From Phytohabitans aurantiacus (GTDB taxonomy: Bacteria; Actinomycetota; Actinomycetes; Mycobacteriales; Micromonosporaceae), in contig NZ_BSDI01000049.1 of the NCBI RefSeq assembly GCF_027923225.1, positions 27,243 through 91,242 on the forward strand: 64,000 nucleotides of DNA. Reading direction: 5' to 3'. The translations under genes were made by a program, and so were the position numbers. Positions 1-8,087 of the stretch are shown piece after piece. Within the stretch, counting starts at the first letter, position 1; each line of letters opens with the position of its first letter. Below the pieces are notes generated by a model, which saw only the letters and a list, made by a program, of their open reading frames with translations, searched no databases and had not been told where the DNA came from.

Positions 1-2
1 AC

Positions 3-1709
3 GGCCTGGTCGACCTGTACCGCTCCATCATGGACGGACGGCGGATGCTGCTGGTGTTCGACAACGCCCGCGACGCCGAGCAGGTATCCCCGCTGCTGCC
101 CGGCGCCGGTGGCTGTCTCGTACTCGTCACGAGCCGGCGACCGCTCACCGGCGTGGTCGCGAGCACCGGCGCGGATCCGATCATCCTCGACCTGATGTCC
201 ACACAGGACGCTCGCCAGCTGCTGGAACGGCGGCTGGGTGACGGCGTCGACGCCGAGAGCGCGGCTGTCGACGAGGTGGTCCGCCGGTGTGCCCGCCTGC
301 CGCTGGCGCTCGCGGTCGTGGCCGCCCGCGTCGCCACGCATCCCCAGTTCAGCATCCGGTCGATCGCCGCCGAGCTCGCGTCCGCCGAGGGACCGTTGAC
401 CGCCCTCGCCGCCACCGATCCCGTGGTGGACATACCCGTCGTGTTCTCGTGGTCCTACGACGCGCTCACCGTCGACGCCGCCCGCCTGTTTCGCCTCCTG
501 GCCCTGCACCCGGGCCCGGACATCACCCCGGCAGCGGCGGCGAGCCTGGCCGGTACGTCCCCGGAGTCGGCCAAGGTGCTGCTGCGCGAGCTGGGCGACG
601 CGTACCTGGTCACCGAGCAGGTGCCGGGGCGCTTCGGCTTTCACGACCTGCTCCGCGACTACGCGCATCGCCTCACGAACAGCCAGGACAGCCGGGAGGA
701 GCGGCTGGCGTCGCGGGACCGGTGTCTGGACCACTATCTCGTCACCGCCCGAACGGCCGCGGAGCTCGTACACCCCTGGCAGCTGCCGGCCTTCGGCTCA
801 CCGTCGACGGACGTGGTGGCCGAGGATCTGCGCGACTACGAGCAGGCGCTGGCCTGGTTCCGCGCCGAGCGCCACGTCCTTTCGGCGGTCATCCAACAGG
901 CCGCGGACTCCTGCCGGCCGGACCGCTCGTGGCAGATCGCGGCGAGCCTCGTCGAGTACTTCTATCGCGAGGGGTACTGGCACGACTGGGTGCGGACGTC
1001 GTCGTTCGCGCTCGACCAGGCGATCCAGCACGGCGACCGGCTCGAGCAGGCGCGCGCCCACCGTTCGCTGGCCCGCGTGCACGCCCGCCTCGGGCACGCC
1101 GAAACCGCGCTCGAACACAGCGACCTCGGCATCAGGCTCCTGGAGGAGATCGACGACCGGGTCGAGCTGGCGCACGCGCTGAGCGTGGGCGGCATCGTGC
1201 TGTCCAGCGGCGGCCGCCAGCGGGAGGCGTTGGCACGGTTCCAACGAGGCTTCGACCTGTACGGCGAGGTCGGCGGCGTCGAAGACGAGGCGGTGACCAT
1301 CGCGCGCGCCACCACGCTGAACGGGATCGGCTGGGTGCACGCCCTGCTCGGCGACTACGAGAGGTCGCTGGCCTGCTGCGAGGAGGCGCTGTCCACGCTG
1401 ATCGAGCGCGGCGACCCGTTCGGGCAGGCCGCCACCTGGGACAGCATCGGTTACGCCCACCACCATCTCGGGCGCTACGAACAGGCGATCGGCTGCTACC
1501 GCACCGCCCTCGACCTGGCTCGCCGGCTCGGTGCCCGGCACATGGAGGCCGACTTCCTCACCCACCTCGCCGAGTCCTACGACCAGTCGGCCGATCGCCG
1601 GGCGGCGGACCTGGCCTGGAAGCAGGCACTCGCCGTCTTCACCGAGCTGGGCCACCGCGACGCCCACCGCGTCCGATCCCTACTGCGCGAGCGGCGCACG
1701 AAAACCTAG
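3..1709 (+). CDS. AfsR/SARP-family transcriptional regulator, 5' end cut by window edge
   Basis: The reading frame is open from the first in-frame codon, so the N-terminal part (normally an OmpR-like DNA-binding domain, a BTAD domain and the Walker A loop) lies outside the window. What remains begins just before the kinase-2/Walker B motif LLVFDNA, followed by the sensor motif VTSRR, the GLPL-like motif RLPLALAVVAARVA, a winged-helix segment ending in a DLLRDYAH motif, and a C-terminal half of TPR helices. This order is that of AfsR/DnrI-type STAND ATPase regulators of secondary metabolism. Its stop codon shares the tetranucleotide CTAG with the convergent gene downstream. Which genes it controls cannot be seen here. 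Confidence 0.85.
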   Translation, partial: GLVDLYRSIMDGRRMLLVFDNARDAEQVSPLLPGAGGCLVLVTSRRPLTGVVASTGADPIILDLMSTQDARQLLERRLGDGVDAESAAVDEVVRRCARLPLALAVVAARVATHPQFSIRSIAAELASAEGPLTALAATDPVVDIPVVFSWSYDALTVDAARLFRLLALHPGPDITPAAAASLAGTSPESAKVLLRELGDAYLVTEQVPGRFGFHDLLRDYAHRLTNSQDSREERLASRDRCLDHYLVTARTAAELVHPWQLPAFGSPSTDVVAEDLRDYEQALAWFRAERHVLSAVIQQAADSCRPDRSWQIAASLVEYFYREGYWHDWVRTSSFALDQAIQHGDRLEQARAHRSLARVHARLGHAETALEHSDLGIRLLEEIDDRVELAHALSVGGIVLSSGGRQREALARFQRGFDLYGEVGGVEDEAVTIARATTLNGIGWVHALLGDYERSLACCEEALSTLIERGDPFGQAATWDSIGYAHHHLGRYEQAIGCYRTALDLARRLGARHMEADFLTHLAESYDQSADRRAADLAWKQALAVFTELGHRDAHRVRSLLRERRTKT

Positions 1710-2026
1710 CCAGCGGGTGCGGCCAGGCGGTCGGCGAGTCGGCAGATCGCGGCCACCGTCAGCGAGCGCGCCGGGTGTCCACCGGCGGCGATAGCGTGCT
1801 CGTCGTCGCTGTCGACGGTCAGAAACCGCCGCGCGTACCAGGTGAGCCCGGCCAGGTCGACGCCGCCGGTCGACTCGCGACCGTCCACAGTGGGGAGTTC
1901 ACTGAGGATCGTGGCGATGCTGTCGGCGTACAGGTTCACGGCCCTGTCGAGCACCGGATCGGCGGCCGCCAGGGTCAGCATGCGCTGTCCCAGCTCCGTC
2001 CGTAGCCGTTCGATGGCGTCCACCAC
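1706..2026 (-). CDS. hypothetical small protein
   Basis: A 106-residue protein with a GTG start preceded by a GGGG stretch at suitable spacing. It is mostly helical, with an acidic centre and a C-terminal helix ending AAICRLADRLAAPAG; no catalytic motif, signal peptide or membrane segment is visible. I do not recognise the family. It converges on the AfsR-like gene and the two stop codons overlap by 4 nt (CTAG). Codon use is like that of its neighbours and the frame has strong third-position GC, so it is probably a real gene, but no function can be given. Confidence 0.5.
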   Translation of the reverse strand: MVDAIERLRTELGQRMLTLAAADPVLDRAVNLYADSIATILSELPTVDGRESTGGVDLAGLTWYARRFLTVDSDDEHAIAAGGHPARSLTVAAICRLADRLAAPAG

Positions 2027-2056
2027 ACACCCCGCATCCCAAACCTACCGGCAATT

Positions 2057-2068
2057 CGGATATATCCG
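2057..2068. promoter_or_regulatory. 12-bp perfect palindrome in divergent promoter region
   Basis: The sequence CGGATATATCCG is a perfect palindrome about 30 bp upstream of the minus-strand small gene and upstream of the cobalt transporter leader. Its AT-rich centre stands out in this GC-rich DNA. It could be an operator or a -10 region for the minus-strand gene; the sequence alone does not decide. Confidence 0.3.
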
Positions 2069-2110
2069 CCGAGTCACCCGATAAAGGTCGCAAAGACTAC
2101 GGTACGTGAC

Positions 2111-2277
2111 AGCCACCGGTCGCGATATCCACCCCGCAGCCGGCACCCTTCCGCCAACCGGTACGAATACTGATCCGCCAATCAGTCGATGCGAACGGAG
2201 ACCGCACCGGGCCCTCTTGCCACCACTATGCATCTGCCCGGCAGACCCAATATGCTGGCCCGATGGAGACAGTGGCG
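2111..2277 (+). promoter_or_regulatory. candidate cobalamin riboswitch leader of the cobalt importer
   Basis: The leader of cbiM contains, in order, AACCGGTACGAATAC (2156-2170), a perfect hairpin ACTGAT-CCGCCA-ATCAGT (2169-2186), and AACGGAGACCGC (2195-2206). These match the conserved core of cobalamin riboswitches: the GGTGcGAAtcC strand, the P5 stem with a CCGCCA/CCGCAA loop L5, and the B12 box with GGAGACC. CCGGT at 2116-2120 can pair with ACCGG at 2206-2210 to close the element. L5 normally kisses a downstream loop, and the complement TGGCG occurs at 2273-2277, between the Shine-Dalgarno GGAG and the ATG, which would block translation when B12 is bound. Cobalt uptake genes are classic targets of this riboswitch. 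I did not compute a full fold, and the element is compact. Confidence 0.55.
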
Positions 2278-2979
2278 ATGCACATCGCCAACGGCATCGT
2301 CAACGCGCAGGTGTCAGCGGTGTTCGCGGTGTTCGCCGTGGTCGCGCTGGCGCTGTGCGTGGCGCGCGGCCGGGCCGATCTCGACGACCGGTTGGCGCCG
2401 ATGGCGGGGCTGGTGGCGGCGTTCATATTCGCGGTGCAGATGCTCAACTTCCAGGTGCTGCCGGGCGTGTCCGGGCACCTGCTGGGCGGCACCCTCGCGG
2501 TGATGCTGGTGGGCCCGTGGGTGGGCGCGCTATGCGTGTCGACGGTGCTGATCATCCAGTGCCTGCTGTTCGCCGACGGCGGGCTGACGGCGCTGGGGCT
2601 CAACATCACCAACATGGCGGTCATCGGGACGGCGGCCGGATACCTGCTGGTGGCGGGCCTGCTTCGAGTGCTGCCGAAGACGCCGACAGGGCTGGCGGTC
2701 ACCGGGTTCATCGCCTCGGTGATCGGCGTCGTGATCGCCTCGCAGGGCTTCGTGCTGCAGTACTGGCTGGGCGGCACGACCGACCTGTCGCTGCCCGCGA
2801 TCGCCGGCACGATGGCCGGCGTACACACGCTGATCGGCGTCGGCGAGGGCCTGATCACCGCGACGACGGTGGCGACCGTGGCGCGGGTCCGCCCCGACCT
2901 GGTGTACGCGCTGCGTCGCTTCCGCACCCGACCCGGCTCGACCGCGGGCGCGACGCCGTCGCTGAGGAGTGCCGCGTGA
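2278..2979 (+). CDS. cbiM: energy-coupling-factor cobalt transporter, substrate-capture protein CbiM
   Basis: A 233-residue membrane protein with about seven hydrophobic segments. The start is placed at the ATG that gives Met-His-Ile-Ala-Asn, because in CbiM/NikM proteins the N-terminal Met-His is part of the metal site, and because GGAG sits 9 nt upstream of this ATG; an ATG 15 nt earlier would bury that His. Inner motifs such as GPWVGAL and the segment FADGGLTALGLNITNM are typical of the family. It is the first gene of a cbiMNQO operon with overlapping stops and starts. Expression is probably controlled by the cobalamin-riboswitch-like leader directly upstream. Cobalt is the likely substrate; nickel cannot be excluded. 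Confidence 0.9.
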   Translation: MHIANGIVNAQVSAVFAVFAVVALALCVARGRADLDDRLAPMAGLVAAFIFAVQMLNFQVLPGVSGHLLGGTLAVMLVGPWVGALCVSTVLIIQCLLFADGGLTALGLNITNMAVIGTAAGYLLVAGLLRVLPKTPTGLAVTGFIASVIGVVIASQGFVLQYWLGGTTDLSLPAIAGTMAGVHTLIGVGEGLITATTVATVARVRPDLVYALRRFRTRPGSTAGATPSLRSAA

Positions 2980-3350
2980 AGCGACGGACCTGGCTGTTCA
3001 TCGGAGCGGGGCTGCTCGTGGCGCTGGTGCTGGCCGGCGTGGTCAGCAACTTCGCCTCCGGCAGCCCCGACGGGCTCGACTACACCGCCCGCGACGGGTG
3101 CACCACCAACGCCGAGGGCGAGATCACCGGCGGCACGTGCATGGCGCGGGAGGAGAAGGACCACGAGACGGCCGACAGCCCGCTGGCCGACTACGGGATC
3201 AAGGGCATCGACAACGAGTACCTGGCCACCGGCTTGTCCGGCGCGCTCGGTGTACTGATCACGTTCGGCATCGGCGCGGGCGTGTTCTGGCTGGTACGCC
3301 GCCGGAGCCCCGACCGCGCCGACAGCGAAAAGGGCACGGGGAACGACTGA
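2976..3350 (+). CDS. cbiN: CbiN-like PDGLE-domain component of cobalt ECF transporter
   Basis: A 124-residue protein with an N-terminal transmembrane helix (about residues 5-24), an extracytoplasmic loop starting with SPDGLDYTARDG (the PDGLE-type signature of CbiN-like partners) and a second helix near residues 85-107. Its GTG start overlaps the cbiM stop (GTGA) and its stop overlaps the cbiQ start, so it is translationally coupled to both. CbiN-type subunits assist metal loading into CbiM in the membrane. The loop contains two cysteines, flanking TTNAEGEITGGT, that might form a disulfide. Confidence 0.8.
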   Translation: MKRRTWLFIGAGLLVALVLAGVVSNFASGSPDGLDYTARDGCTTNAEGEITGGTCMAREEKDHETADSPLADYGIKGIDNEYLATGLSGALGVLITFGIGAGVFWLVRRRSPDRADSEKGTGND

Positions 3351-4111
3351 TGGGCGCGGGTCACGCCCATCCGCTGCACCTCGACCACGACAGCCTGGTG
3401 CACCGGCTGCCGCCACAGGTGAAAATCGCGGCGGTACTGCTGTACACGATCATCGTGGTCGTGACACCGCGCGATGAGTTCCTGGCGTTCGCCGGCTACG
3501 CCCTGCTCATCGTGGTCGTGACCGCGATCGCCCGCGTGCCGGCTGGCTGGCTCGCCAAGCGAGCCACGATCGAGCTGCCGTTCGTACTGCTGGCGGTGGC
3601 CCTGCCCTTCGCCGGGCACGGCGAGCGGGTCACCTGGTTGGGCATGTCGCTGTCGGTCGACGGCCTGTACGGGGCGTGGAACATCTTCGCCAAGGGCACC
3701 CTCGGCGTGCTGGCCTCGCTCCTGCTGGCCGCGACCACCACCGCGCGTGACCTGCTGCTGGGTCTGGACCGGTTGCGCTGCCCCCGCGTGTTCACCCAGA
3801 TCGCGACGTTCATGCTGAGGTACATGGACATCCTCGCCGAAGACGCCCGGCGCATGCGCGTCGCCCGGCTCTCCCGCGGCTACGACCCGCGGTTCCTGTG
3901 GCAGGTCAAGGCGTTCGCGGTCAGCGTCGGCGCGCTGTTCCTGCGGGCGTTCGAGCGCGGCGAGCGGGTCTACCTGGCGATGCTGTCGCGCGGCTACACC
4001 GGACGGCTGCCGGCGGCCGAGGGCGGCGGCGCCACCACCGCGCAGTGGGCCACCTCGGCGGCGCTGCCGATCGCGGCGGCGTGCATCGGCGTGGCGGCGG
4101 TGCTGCGATGA
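3350..4111 (+). CDS. cbiQ: ECF transporter transmembrane coupling protein CbiQ
   Basis: A 253-residue T-component with five to six membrane helices. It begins with the typical segment containing HRLPPQVKI and carries the two coupling-helix signatures, ARLSRGYDP and AMLSRGYTG (the A-x-x-RG motifs that contact the ATPase Q-helices). Start and stop each overlap the neighbouring genes by 1-4 nt within the cbiMNQO operon. Only one ATPase gene follows, so the energising pair is most likely a CbiO homodimer, as in other group I ECF importers. Confidence 0.9.
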   Translation: MGAGHAHPLHLDHDSLVHRLPPQVKIAAVLLYTIIVVVTPRDEFLAFAGYALLIVVVTAIARVPAGWLAKRATIELPFVLLAVALPFAGHGERVTWLGMSLSVDGLYGAWNIFAKGTLGVLASLLLAATTTARDLLLGLDRLRCPRVFTQIATFMLRYMDILAEDARRMRVARLSRGYDPRFLWQVKAFAVSVGALFLRAFERGERVYLAMLSRGYTGRLPAAEGGGATTAQWATSAALPIAAACIGVAAVLR

Positions 4112-4872
4112 ACCCGTCCCTGGACCTGCGCGGCGTGCACTACGACTACCCCGACGGCTCCACCGCGCTGCGGGGCGTCGACCTGACGGTCGCGGCCGGC
4201 GAGCGGGTGGCCCTGCTCGGCCCGAACGGCGCCGGCAAGACCACGCTCGTGCTGCACCTCAACGGCATCCTGCACGGCGGCGCCGGCCAGGTCACGGTCG
4301 GCGGGCTCGACGTCGACCCCGCCGACCGCGCCCGGCTGATGGAGATCCGCCGCCGGGTCGGGATCGTCTTCCAGGACCCCGACGACCAGCTGTTCATGCC
4401 CACCGTCGCCGAAGACGTCGCCTTCGGCCCGGCCAACCTCGGCCTGCGCGGCGACGAGCTGGCGCAGCGGGTCGACGAGGCCCTCGCCGCCGTGAAGATG
4501 TCCGAGTTCCGCGGCCAGACCCCGCACCACCTGTCGTTCGGGCAGCGGCGGCGGGTCGCGGTCGCCACCGTGCTGGCGATGCGGCCGGAGATCCTCGTCC
4601 TCGACGAGCCCTCGTCCAATCTCGACCCCGCCAGCCGGCGCGAGCTGTCCGAGATCCTGCGCACGCTGCCGGTCACCCTGCTGATGGTCACGCACGACCT
4701 GCCGTACGCCTTGGAACTGTGTCCGCGCGCGGTCATCCTCGACGCCGGGCGGATCGTCGCCGACGGCGCCACCATCGACGTGCTGGCCGACGAAGACCTG
4801 CTGCGCGGCCACCGGCTGGAGCTGCCCTACGGCTTCGACCCGCGCCTCGCGGCGACGCAGCTCGGCATCTGA
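4108..4872 (+). CDS. cbiO: cobalt ECF transporter ATP-binding protein CbiO
   Basis: A 254-residue ABC ATPase with all expected motifs in order: Walker A GPNGAGKTT (residues about 37-45), the Q-loop FQDPDDQLF typical of ECF ATPases, signature LSFGQRRR, Walker B ILVLDEPSS and the switch histidine in VTHD. The ATG overlaps the cbiQ stop (ATGA). The C-terminal LPYGFDPR segment is family-like. It powers metal uptake through CbiMNQ at the inner face of the membrane. This is the last gene of the operon, followed by a short GC hairpin before a convergent gene. Confidence 0.92.
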   Translation: MNPSLDLRGVHYDYPDGSTALRGVDLTVAAGERVALLGPNGAGKTTLVLHLNGILHGGAGQVTVGGLDVDPADRARLMEIRRRVGIVFQDPDDQLFMPTVAEDVAFGPANLGLRGDELAQRVDEALAAVKMSEFRGQTPHHLSFGQRRRVAVATVLAMRPEILVLDEPSSNLDPASRRELSEILRTLPVTLLMVTHDLPYALELCPRAVILDAGRIVADGATIDVLADEDLLRGHRLELPYGFDPRLAATQLGI

Positions 4873-4885
4873 CCCAGGCGGGCGT

Positions 4886-4900
4886 GGCCGTGGTACGGCC
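4886..4900. terminator. candidate terminator hairpin after cbiO
   Basis: GGCCGT-GGT-ACGGCC forms a perfect 6-bp stem with a 3-nt loop in the 34-nt gap between the converging cbiO and the next gene. There is no clear U-tract, as is common in high-GC actinomycetes. It may serve both strands. Confidence 0.35.
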
Positions 4901-4906
4901 GTGGCC

Positions 4907-5962
4907 CTACGATTCGGACAGGAAGCGCAGCGCGTCGTCGCGGTACGGCGCGACCTTGTGCGGGGCGAGCACGCCGACGCCGTAGTGGGTGTACGGCACC
5001 TCGCTGTAGTGCGGGACCCGCGTGGCGGAGCCGTAGCGCGCGGTGAAGTCACCGAGCGGGTTGTCGGCCCACACGACGTTGGTGTGCACCGGGTGGGCAC
5101 CGTCGTCGAAGACCGGGGCGAGCGGTTCGAAGCCCGCCCGCACGCAGGCGCGGGCGTTGAGGGCGTTGGCTTCGCCCATGACCAGCGCGTCCGGCCCGTG
5201 GCGGTCGACGACCAGCGCGTTGGCGAGAAGCATCAGCACCGAGGCCACGCTCAGGTCGAGGATGGGCGCGAGCTGCCTGCGGTCGATGATGGTGTACGTG
5301 GGTTCCAGTCCCCACGGCCAGACCGCCATCACGAACACGCACATCAACCGCCCGTCGGGATTGTTCATCCCGAACACGTAGTGTCCACCGGGCGCGTACC
5401 CGTGGCCTTGCGCCATCGCGCGCGCGGTCGCACCGTCCACATAGAAGAAATGCGTCAACAGCCGCACGAACAACTCGACGTCGATCGCGCCGAACCCCCA
5501 GTCTCCGATCGGGTCGTTGCACACCAGGCGCAGCCCGTGCTCCCCCGCGCGGCTCAGCATCGCGCGGGCCTGCTCGTGGAAGGTGGGATCCAGCTCGCGC
5601 TGGTGGGCCCGCGCGTCCTGGATCTGGCGCAAGACGTCGTCACGGACGTGGCGCGGCGGCAGGCGGTCCGGAAGGTTCCGGGCGACCCACAGGCAGGTCA
5701 GGCGCCGCCCGTCGACCACCGTGGGCGCCTGGCTGACCTCGATCGCGGTGTCGAAGGCGAGCACGTCGGCCGCGTCGCGGGGCGACACCGCGCCCTCGAC
5801 GAGGCCGCGCAGCGACCATCTGCTGCCGCCGGCGCCCCTCGTGTACGCCTCCAGCACCCCGCAGGTGCGCAGGTACGTCTCCGGGGAGACCGGCCGCGTC
5901 AGGTAGGAACGGGTGCGCCCCATGGCATCGACAGCATGGCGCTGGAGGTATAGGGCACGCAT
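4907..5962 (-). CDS. hypothetical protein, possibly acyltransferase-like
   Basis: A 351-residue soluble protein. The ATG at 5962 (Met-Arg-Ala-Leu-Tyr) was chosen because longer in-frame versions run into the divergent secreted-protein gene; a GTG at 5992 is an alternative and neither has a good Shine-Dalgarno. The C-terminal third contains a region reading VVDRHGPDALVMGEANALNAR then ACVRAGFEP, which recalls the end of GNAT-type acyltransferase folds where a polar helix precedes a GF-P motif. I cannot assign a family. It is monocistronic, converging on the cobalt operon and diverging from a secreted protein. Confidence 0.6.
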   Translation of the reverse strand: MRALYLQRHAVDAMGRTRSYLTRPVSPETYLRTCGVLEAYTRGAGGSRWSLRGLVEGAVSPRDAADVLAFDTAIEVSQAPTVVDGRRLTCLWVARNLPDRLPPRHVRDDVLRQIQDARAHQRELDPTFHEQARAMLSRAGEHGLRLVCNDPIGDWGFGAIDVELFVRLLTHFFYVDGATARAMAQGHGYAPGGHYVFGMNNPDGRLMCVFVMAVWPWGLEPTYTIIDRRQLAPILDLSVASVLMLLANALVVDRHGPDALVMGEANALNARACVRAGFEPLAPVFDDGAHPVHTNVVWADNPLGDFTARYGSATRVPHYSEVPYTHYGVGVLAPHKVAPYRDDALRFLSES

Positions 5963-6046
5963 CTGCGGAAGACTAGAGTCAACAGCTGTCACAACCCTTT
6001 CGCGGTAGTGCCAGCATTCCGGCTTGAGTCCTACGGGGGATTTGTC

Positions 6047-6835
6047 ATGTCGCGACGAATCGGCGTCTGGCTGAGTTCGTTTGTCCTGCTCACGGCTGGG
6101 CTTCTCGCACCAGCCAGCGCGGCCCGAGCGGCCGAGCCGCTGACCGCCTCGATCACCTGCGGTGCCGACAACGACCTGGTCACCGCGCAAGCGACCGGTT
6201 ACGGGCTCTTCCCCGGCACCAAGCTCGACGTGACGTTTTCTGTCTACAGTGGAGGATACGCCACCGCGACCACCGCCGGGCCGGTGCCGTCGATCGGGCT
6301 GACGACGATACCCACGACCGTGAACCGCCGGGGTGGATACGCGGTCACCGGGTTCAGCCGCCCGATGCCGGCCGGCTCACTGTTCTACCTGGAGAAGGTG
6401 CGGGTCACGGTCACCAAGGTGAGCACCGGCGAGCAGATCGCCGCGCCGCAGGACGTGATGTGCTACCGCGACCTGCGCACCACCCTGGAGGTCGACTGCG
6501 ACCCCACGACCGGCTCCTCGCGCGTCGGGGTGTCGGCCACCGGCTTCCCGTATCCCGCCACGATCTCCGTGCGGTACTACGCACCGAGGGTCTTCAGCCA
6601 GGCCAGCGCCGATTCGCCCGGGTTCAACACGTTCTTCTCGCCGTACGTCGTCAAGACGGTCACGACGAACGCGGACGGCACCTGGTCCGACGTCGCGGTC
6701 GACGGGACCGGCAGCACCGCCTATTACGCCTGGTCGGAGTGGCGGGTCGAGGTGTGGACCGTCAGCCAGGTCAACTCGTTCCCGCTCGGCTGGACCGAGA
6801 CGGCGCTCTGCGTGAGCGCCGACCAGCGACCTTAG
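6047..6835 (+). CDS. secreted protein of unknown function
   Basis: A 262-residue protein with a clear Sec signal peptide (basic SRR start, hydrophobic stretch, cleavage near ASAARAAEP). The ATG is preceded by GGGGGA at 6035-6040. The mature part is rich in Thr, Ser, Tyr and aromatic beta-strand patterns and looks like two similar Ig-like beta-sandwich halves, each beginning with a Cys-containing strand (TASITCGADND and LEVDCDPTTGS). It is probably released or wall-bound; no enzyme motif is visible. Its stop overlaps that of the convergent TetR gene by 4 nt (TTAG). Confidence 0.7.
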   Translation: MSRRIGVWLSSFVLLTAGLLAPASAARAAEPLTASITCGADNDLVTAQATGYGLFPGTKLDVTFSVYSGGYATATTAGPVPSIGLTTIPTTVNRRGGYAVTGFSRPMPAGSLFYLEKVRVTVTKVSTGEQIAAPQDVMCYRDLRTTLEVDCDPTTGSSRVGVSATGFPYPATISVRYYAPRVFSQASADSPGFNTFFSPYVVKTVTTNADGTWSDVAVDGTGSTAYYAWSEWRVEVWTVSQVNSFPLGWTETALCVSADQRP

Positions 6836-7458
6836 GGCCGGTAGGCGGCGAGGAAGACGCGCACCGCCTCGTCGGCGAACCGTTCGAGCTCGGCTCGGGT
6901 GAAGGTCTCACCCGAGCCGCAGAACATCACCCGGTTGACCGGGATCGACGTGGTCAGCCAGGTGAAGTGGTTGGCCGCCAGCGTGGGATCGTCGACGACC
7001 AGGAGCTCGCGGTCGGCGAGCTTGGAGAAGGCGTCGGCCAGTAGCGCGTGGACGTGCTCCGGGCCGCGTTCGTAGTACGAGCGGCCGAGCTCGGGAAAGC
7101 GGTCCGCCTCGGCGATGACCAGCCGGCGCAGTTGCAGCAGCCGCGGCTGGGTCAGGTTGGCGACGAACTGCCGGGCGAGCGCGACGAGGTCCCGCTCCAG
7201 GTCCTCGGTGACGGCGAGCGCGCCGGTCACGTCGCTGAAGAGGTCGTCTATGCGGTCCAGGCCCCGATGGATGATCTCGGTGAACAGCGACCGCTTGTCG
7301 GTGAAGTTCTTGTACACCGTCTGCTTGGACACCGAGGCGACGGCCGCGACCTCGTCCATGCTGGTGCCCTTGTAGCCCTTCTCCAGGAACACCGCGGTGG
7401 CGGCGTCCAGGATCGCCTGCCGCGCGCGGGCCGAGCGCCCCTGCGTACTCGTCTCCAT
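6832..7458 (-). CDS. TetR-family transcriptional regulator
   Basis: A 208-residue regulator. Its N-terminal helix-turn-helix spans about residues 12-58, with the family pattern ILDAATAVFLEKGYKGTSMD followed by SVSKQTVYKNF. The C-terminal ligand domain contains a segment resembling the AefR/TetR_C_7 type (LPELGRSYYERGPE-like FPELGRSYYERGPE). It is divergent from a RibD-like reductase gene, with a 9-bp-arm palindrome between them, so it probably represses itself and that reductase. The ligand is unknown. Confidence 0.9.
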   Translation of the reverse strand: METSTQGRSARARQAILDAATAVFLEKGYKGTSMDEVAAVASVSKQTVYKNFTDKRSLFTEIIHRGLDRIDDLFSDVTGALAVTEDLERDLVALARQFVANLTQPRLLQLRRLVIAEADRFPELGRSYYERGPEHVHALLADAFSKLADRELLVVDDPTLAANHFTWLTTSIPVNRVMFCGSGETFTRAELERFADEAVRVFLAAYRP

Positions 7459-7483
7459 GTCCCTCCTCTTGCGTCTTTCCGCA

Positions 7484-7506
7484 GAGTACTAGACGGACTA
7501 GTACTC
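7484..7506. promoter_or_regulatory. TetR operator palindrome
   Basis: GAGTACTAG-ACGGA-CTAGTACTC is a perfect 9-bp inverted repeat with a 5-bp spacer, lying 26 bp before the TetR start and 48 bp before the reductase start. A degraded half copy (GAGTACTG...CCGTCTAG) follows at 7511-7528. This is the expected size and place for a TetR dimer site controlling both divergent genes. Confidence 0.7.
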
Positions 7507-7553
7507 GTTTGAGTACTGTACCGTCTAGTTCCGGGCTCACAGGAGGAAAGACA

Positions 7554-8087
7554 ATGCGAAAGATCGTTGCTGGGCTCTTCATCTCGCTCGACGGCGTCGT
7601 GGAGGCCCCCGAGACGTGGCACTTTCCGTACTTCAACGACGAGATGGGCGGCGCCGTCCAGGCCATGATGGGCGAGGCGATGCTGCTGGGCCGCAAGACC
7701 TACGAGGGGTTCGCGGAGTACTGGCCGACCTCGACCGACGACTTCGCCGACCACATGAACAACACACCGAAGTACGTCGTGTCCCAGACGCTGACCTCGG
7801 CCGACTGGCAGAACTCCACGCTCATCACCGGTGACGTCGTCAAGGAGCTGACCCGCCTGAAGGAAGAGCCGGGCGGCACCATCAGCACCACCGGCAGCGG
7901 CACGCTCGTCGTCTCGCTGCTGCGCGAGGGGCTCATCGACGAGCTGCACCTGCTGCTGCACCCGATCGTGGTCGGCTCCGGCAAGAAGCTCTTCGAGGAG
8001 GGCGCGCAGATCCCGCTGCGCCTGACCGAGTCGAAGACGTTCAGCACCGGCGTGCTGCACCTGGTCTACGCGCGCGCGGAATCCTGA
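7554..8087 (+). CDS. dihydrofolate reductase/RibD C-terminal family protein
   Basis: A 177-residue protein. The start is fixed by the very strong AGGAGGAAAG (7541-7550) four bases before the ATG; an upstream in-frame ATG would extend into the operator. The sequence begins MRKIVAGLFISLDGVVEAP and contains MLLGRKTYEGF, YVVSQTL and LLREGLIDELHLLLHPIVVGSGK, the signatures of the RibD_C fold that binds NADPH. Such small stand-alone members are usually uncharacterised reductases. It is probably repressed by the divergent TetR protein. Its 3' end overlaps the convergent MFS gene by 22 nt. Confidence 0.85.
   Translation: MRKIVAGLFISLDGVVEAPETWHFPYFNDEMGGAVQAMMGEAMLLGRKTYEGFAEYWPTSTDDFADHMNNTPKYVVSQTLTSADWQNSTLITGDVVKELTRLKEEPGGTISTTGSGTLVVSLLREGLIDELHLLLHPIVVGSGKKLFEEGAQIPLRLTESKTFSTGVLHLVYARAES

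Noticed and set aside
2263..2277. ATG at 2263 as start of cbiM
   Set aside because: It would add five residues before the conserved Met-His metal-binding N-terminus and lies on the Shine-Dalgarno of the inner ATG.
5963..6190. N-terminal extension of the 4907-5962 gene
   Set aside because: It would overlap the ribosome site and signal peptide region of the divergent secreted protein and shows no protein-like composition.
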